Shown piece after piece: positions 32,285 to 35,442 of a stretch of 35,442 nt of DNA. The DNA lies in assembly GCA_020029475.1 (NCBI GenBank), contig JAIBJG010000010.1, positions 1 through 35,442 of the forward strand, given 5' to 3'. Below the pieces are notes generated by a model. That model searched no databases. It worked only from the letters and a program-made list of their open reading frames with translations, and was not told the origin of the DNA. Both the position numbers and the translations under genes were made by a program. The DNA is from Methanobacteriota archaeon (lineage in GTDB: Archaea; Thermoplasmatota; Thermoplasmata; RBG-16-68-12). The stretch's first letter is position 1. Each line of letters starts with the position of its first letter.

Positions 32285-33220
32285 ATGACGCTCGCCGTCG
32301 TCGCCGTCGGAGGGAACGCGATCTCCCCGCCGAAGGACACGGGACTCGCCGCGATGAAGGCGCACATCGCGAAGACCGCGGCGCGACTCGCGGACCTTGT
32401 CGAGGCGGGGTACGAGCTCGTCGTGACCCACGGGAACGGGCCGCAGGTCGGGAACATCCTGATCCAGAACGAGGAGGCCCGCCATCGCGTCCCCGCGATG
32501 CCGCTGGACGTGTGCGTCGCGGAATCCCAGGCCCAGATCGGATACCTCCTGCAGCAGGCGATCCGGAACGAGTTCGCCTCCCGCGGCTCGTCGAGGACCG
32601 CGGCGAGCGTCGTGACGCAGGTCGTCGTGGACCCCGCAGATCCCGCGTTCCAGGACCCCACGAAGCCCGTCGGACCCGTCTACGACCGGGAGCAGGAGGT
32701 CGTCGTCCTCCGCGCGAAGGGATGGCGGATGGTGAAGGACCCGCGGGGCGGCTGGCGGCGGGTCGTGCCGTCCCCGAGACCCCTCCAGGTCGTCGAGCAG
32801 GACCTCGTCGCCGCGATCCTGCGGGGGGGCGACCGCTCCATCCCGATCGCCGCCGGCGGCGGGGGAATCCCCGTCGTGCCGAGGGGGACGGGGTATCAGG
32901 GCGTCGAGGCGGTCGTCGACAAGGACCTCGCGTCCGCGGTCCTCGGGAGGGGGATCGGCGCCGACCTCCTCGTGATCATCACGGACGTGCCGAAGGTCGC
33001 GCTCCGGTTCGGGACGCCGAATCGCGTCGACCTGGACCGGCTCACCCCCGCGGAGGCGCGGCATCACCTCCAGGCGGGGGAGTTCCCTCCGGGATCGATG
33101 GGGCCGAAGATCGAGGCCGCCCTCCAGTTCCTCGAGGGGGGCGGGCGGCGGGTCGTGATCGCGGACCTTGACACCGTCCTCGAGGCCGTCTCGGGACGCG
33201 CCGGGACGACGATCGCGTAA
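32285..33220 (+). CDS. arcC: Carbamate kinase
   Basis: Transfers phosphate between carbamoyl phosphate and ADP, giving ATP in catabolic use or carbamoyl phosphate in the reverse direction. It has 311 residues with the amino-acid-kinase fold: AVVAVGGNAI at the start, THGNGPQVGN, QAQIGYLLQQAI, the family-specific DPADPAFQDPTKPVGPVYDR, AAGGGGIPVV, VVDKDLASAVLG and FPPGSMGPKIEAALQF. Neither ornithine carbamoyltransferase nor arginine deiminase is in the window, so the pathway context is missing. The ATG at 32285 has an AT stretch (GTTTACATAG, about 32239-32248) 37-46 bases upstream. Confidence 0.95.
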   Translation: MTLAVVAVGGNAISPPKDTGLAAMKAHIAKTAARLADLVEAGYELVVTHGNGPQVGNILIQNEEARHRVPAMPLDVCVAESQAQIGYLLQQAIRNEFASRGSSRTAASVVTQVVVDPADPAFQDPTKPVGPVYDREQEVVVLRAKGWRMVKDPRGGWRRVVPSPRPLQVVEQDLVAAILRGGDRSIPIAAGGGGIPVVPRGTGYQGVEAVVDKDLASAVLGRGIGADLLVIITDVPKVALRFGTPNRVDLDRLTPAEARHHLQAGEFPPGSMGPKIEAALQFLEGGGRRVVIADLDTVLEAVSGRAGTTIA

Positions 33221-33259
33221 GTACCGAAACGTTATTCCCGATCGGGGGCTCCCGCGGGC

Positions 33260-33469
33260 GTGCGCCTCCTCTTCGTGGTCGTCGGGATCATCGTCCTCCT
33301 GATGGGATCCGTCTGGGCCTTCCAAGGGGCGGGGTACATCCCGGGTTCGTTCATGACGAACGACCCCACGTGGATCGCGATCGGAGCCCCGATCGCCGCC
33401 GGGGGCGCCATCCTCACGGTCCTCGGACTGCGGTCCAAGAAACCGTCGCCCCCGCAGGCCCCCCTGTGA
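33260..33469 (+). CDS. Small two-span membrane protein
   Basis: A 69-residue protein: span 1 (LLFVVVGIIVLLMGSVWAF), a short loop GAGYIPGSFMTNDPTWIAIG, span 2 (APIAAGGAILTVLGL), and a basic/proline tail. The loop IPGSFMTNDPTW resembles that of a short conserved membrane protein family found across bacteria and archaea (pattern W-x2-QG-x3-LPGSFM), known to me only as hypothetical. GTG 33260 lies 23-31 bases after GTTATTCCC (33229-33237), consistent with a leaderless transcript. It ends 6 bases from the convergent molybdoenzyme gene. Confidence 0.72.
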   Translation: MRLLFVVVGIIVLLMGSVWAFQGAGYIPGSFMTNDPTWIAIGAPIAAGGAILTVLGLRSKKPSPPQAPL

Positions 33470-33475
33470 GGCGTG

Positions 33476-35077
33476 TCACCCGGACACGAGCAGGGTGATC
33501 GAGTCGTAGCCCGCGGCCCCGTCCGGGAACGGAGGGGCAGGGACCGTCTCCTGCGGGGTGCCCGTGCCGTCCACCGCCCTCGCGACGATGCGGTGGGACC
33601 CGCCGCCCGGCGGCGTCCACGGGAACCTCCAGAGGACCCACGCCACTCCGGAGAGAGGGGAGAGCAACGCGGCGGGAGCCCACGTGACCCCGCCGTCCGT
33701 GCTCACCTCGACTCGGGTAATCCCCCGGTCGCCCCCAAGGGCGACCCCGCCGATCTCCACCGAGGCGCCGACGACGGAGTTGTGCGGTGGCGTCGCGATG
33801 ATCGCGGTCGTCCGGATCGGCCCCCGGTTCGTCCACCCTTTCTGCTGCCAGAACCCAAGGAACTCACCGCGGACGAGCGTGATACGCGTGAGCCACTTCG
33901 CGTGGAACATCCCGAACATCCCGGGGACGATGATGCGGGCGGGGAACCCGTGCTTCGGCGGGAGTTTCTCGAAGTTCATCTGGAGGGCGACGAGGGAGGA
34001 CGGGTTCATCGCCTTCGCGAGCGGAACGCCGACGGTGTATCCGTCCTCGCAGGTGAACGCCACCCAATCCGCCGCGGAGTCGACCCCCGCGTCGGCGAGG
34101 AGGGTTGCGAGGGGGATTCCCGTCCACCGCGCGGTGCTGACGAGATTCCCACCGACCTCGTTGCTCACGCACTCAAGGGTGACGAACTCCTCAACCGTCG
34201 TGCGTCCGAGCAGGTCCGGATACGTGTACGCCCGGAGATTCGACACGAGCCCGTCAATGGTGAGCCTCCACAGACCCGGATCGGACGCGAAAGGACGCGC
34301 GTCCGGCGTGGGGTCGATCAGGTTCTTCGTGACGACATAGAACTCGTCGTTCGGCGTGATCTCCTTTGCGATCATTTCCTGGACGGAGGCGAACACGAGG
34401 CGGGCGGGGCGCGAAACGAGGGTGCCGACGCCGTACAGGGTCGCGACGGAGGCGGCGACGAGGATCCCCACGGCCGCGAGGAACTGGCGACGGGAGAGGG
34501 AGAAGCCCTCCGGATGTTTCGCGGCGACGTCGACGAGGAAGTAGTCCAGGAAGGCGGCGAACAGGAACGAGCTGAGGACCTGGCTGAACACCGCGCCGAA
34601 CGTCCCGGCGGGGGTGAGGGCCCCGAGGAACCCCGCGCCGAGGAGGGGCAGGATGACGAGGACGGCGATCGCGGCGGGCACGAGTCCATAGAGGGCGAGG
34701 ACGAGCCACCGGTTTCGCACCCGCCTCTCGACCCACCGGTACGCGATCGCGTAGAAGCCGGGGAGCAGGAGGAACACGGTGATCGCGGTGAAGAGGGCGA
34801 GGACCTTCGCCCCCTCCCCCATCGTCCGGATGAAGAACGACTCGACGTTCCCCGGGATCCGGCCCACGGTGAAGTCCACCGCGATCTCCGGGAGGAACAC
34901 CCCGAGGCCTCCGAGCCGCATCGCGAACGTGAGGGCGAGCCCCGGGATCCCCGCGACGACCCCCGCCGCGAACCGGTACCACGGGAGCCGCTTCACCCGG
35001 GCCCAGAGGCGGGCCAAGACCGCCGGGACCACACGGGCCCAACGGGAGGGCGGGGCTTGAACGTTCGCCCCACCCAC
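33476..35077 (-). CDS. Polytopic membrane protein with internal Tat motif and sulfite-oxidase-type molybdenum domain
   Basis: A 533-residue protein in two halves. Residues 30-185 hold about four membrane spans. Then SRRQFLAAVGILVAASVATL (195-214) is a textbook twin-arginine motif and hydrophobic stretch. The external part is a sulfite-oxidase-fold molybdopterin domain: WRLTIDGLV, VTLECVSNEVGG (C303 as the expected Mo-ligating Cys), WTGIPLATLL, CEDGYTVGVPL, HGFPARIIVPGMFGMFHAKWLTRITL. It ends with a C-terminal immunoglobulin-like dimerisation domain (GITRVEVSTDGGVTWAPA). The frame continues to 35314, but that would cross the divergent GTPase gene. GTG 35077 (MGGANVQAPP) lies 19-25 bases after a TATA-like AAAAACC (complement). 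The substrate and electron acceptor are unknown. Confidence 0.83.
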   Translation of the reverse strand: MGGANVQAPPSRWARVVPAVLARLWARVKRLPWYRFAAGVVAGIPGLALTFAMRLGGLGVFLPEIAVDFTVGRIPGNVESFFIRTMGEGAKVLALFTAITVFLLLPGFYAIAYRWVERRVRNRWLVLALYGLVPAAIAVLVILPLLGAGFLGALTPAGTFGAVFSQVLSSFLFAAFLDYFLVDVAAKHPEGFSLSRRQFLAAVGILVAASVATLYGVGTLVSRPARLVFASVQEMIAKEITPNDEFYVVTKNLIDPTPDARPFASDPGLWRLTIDGLVSNLRAYTYPDLLGRTTVEEFVTLECVSNEVGGNLVSTARWTGIPLATLLADAGVDSAADWVAFTCEDGYTVGVPLAKAMNPSSLVALQMNFEKLPPKHGFPARIIVPGMFGMFHAKWLTRITLVRGEFLGFWQQKGWTNRGPIRTTAIIATPPHNSVVGASVEIGGVALGGDRGITRVEVSTDGGVTWAPAALLSPLSGVAWVLWRFPWTPPGGGSHRIVARAVDGTGTPQETVPAPPFPDGAAGYDSITLLVSG

Positions 35078-35089
35078 CGGCGGGGTTGA

Positions 35090-35101
35090 AAGGTTTTTAG
35101 C
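35090..35101. promoter_or_regulatory. AT island between divergent molybdoenzyme and GTPase genes
   Basis: AGGTTTTTAGC is the only AT-rich stretch between the two starts. It lies about 28-39 bases before the GTPase ATG (35129) and, on the complement, about 13-24 bases before GTG 35077. It probably holds the TATA box of the GTPase gene and perhaps of both. Confidence 0.4.
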
Positions 35102-35128
35102 GGTGCGCCCCGGTGGGTTCGACATCCG

Positions 35129-35442
35129 ATGACGATCGAGGACCAGATCAAGGCAATCGAGGACGAGATCGGGAAGACGCAGTACAACAAGGCGACCCAG
35201 CACCACATCGGGAAGCTGAAGGCGAAGATGGCCCGCCTCAAGGAGGAGCTCCAGCTCCGCCAGCTGAAGAGCGGCGGGGGCGGGCCCGGGTACGCCGTGA
35301 AGAAGAGCGGGCACGCGACCGTGGGCCTCGTCGGATTCCCGAGCACCGGGAAGTCCACCCTGCTGAACCAGATCACGGACGCGATGAGCGAGGTCGCCGC
35401 CTACGCGTTCACGACGGTCACCGTGATCCCCGGCGTGATGGA
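35129..35442 (+). CDS. DRG-family (OBG-type) GTP-binding protein, N-terminal part (cut by window edge)
   Basis: The first 104 residues of a developmentally-regulated-GTPase homolog, a translation-associated GTPase conserved in archaea and eukaryotes. The N terminus is the usual basic helix pair ([20 protein letters not shown], then [25 protein letters not shown]), followed by a Gly-rich linker and the G domain: G1 GFPSTGKST, then [17 protein letters not shown], which includes the G2 threonines. G3 to G5 and the TGS domain lie beyond the window. ATG 35129 follows the AT island by about 30 bases, suggesting a leaderless transcript. Confidence 0.95.
   Translation, partial: MTIEDQIKAIEDEIGKTQYNKATQHHIGKLKAKMARLKEELQLRQLKSGGGGPGYAVKKSGHATVGLVGFPSTGKSTLLNQITDAMSEVAAYAFTTVTVIPGVM

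Noticed and set aside
35078-35314. N-terminal extension of the molybdoenzyme to 35314
   Set aside because: It would run through the promoter and first 60 codons of the divergent GTPase, and its sequence is Leu/Val/Arg-rich complement of that gene.

Overview
The window is GC-rich archaeal chromosome, most likely from a euryarchaeal lineage in or near Thermoplasmatota, outside the gyrase-only Thermoplasmatales. The evidence for this is RadB, both topoisomerase VI subunits, ribosomal protein L10e, a Dph2-type diphthamide enzyme, archease, a QueC/QueE pair, isopentenyl phosphate kinase with a phosphomevalonate-decarboxylase-like protein, and many genes that start about 25-33 bases after a TATA-like AT island (apparently leaderless transcripts). 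The taxonomic placement is inference. Coding density is very high and no gene-free stretch exceeds 300 bases. The longest are 387-658 and 5204-5500, which appear to hold promoters only.

Positions 1-17.9 kb are dominated by cell-surface proteins with housekeeping genes between them. They are: a truncated secreted protein (left edge); a 1514-residue protein joining a KaiC-like domain with a lost P-loop, a zinc ribbon, an Asn-Gly-Leu repeat tract, one membrane span and a seven-repeat FG-GAP propeller; radB, divergent from it; a ~1680-residue secreted protein with Asp-box repeats, two lamin-tail-like domains and a von Willebrand A domain; an isoprenoid cluster on the minus strand (isopentenyl phosphate kinase, type 2 isomerase, prenyl diphosphate synthase); a small ORF bracketed by two copies of one perfect palindrome; and two tandem paralogous secreted Asp-box propeller proteins.

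Positions 17.9-26.7 kb hold information-processing and metabolic genes: L10e, a zinc-ribbon membrane protein, Dph2, an M42 peptidase, a methyltransferase, queC and queE (preQ0 for archaeosine), archease, a HAD hydrolase, the mevalonate-pathway decarboxylase, zinc-lid adenylate kinase and a small winged-helix-like protein. Positions 26.7-35.4 kb hold tRNA-Arg(GCG), an unrecognised conserved-looking protein, topoisomerase VI A and B, a VanZ-like protein, a second zinc-ribbon membrane protein, carbamate kinase, a two-span mini-protein, a polytopic membrane protein carrying an internal Tat motif and a sulfite-oxidase-type molybdenum domain, and the start of a DRG-type GTPase.

Functionally, the decarboxylase, isopentenyl phosphate kinase, isomerase and prenyl synthase together outline the archaeal isopentenyl-phosphate route to lipid precursors. 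QueC, QueE, archease and Dph2 serve tRNA and EF-2 maturation. The most unusual material is the KaiC-like/propeller transmembrane fusion, the palindrome-bracketed small ORF, the internal Tat molybdoenzyme, and two genes whose only plausible starts are ACG and CTG.
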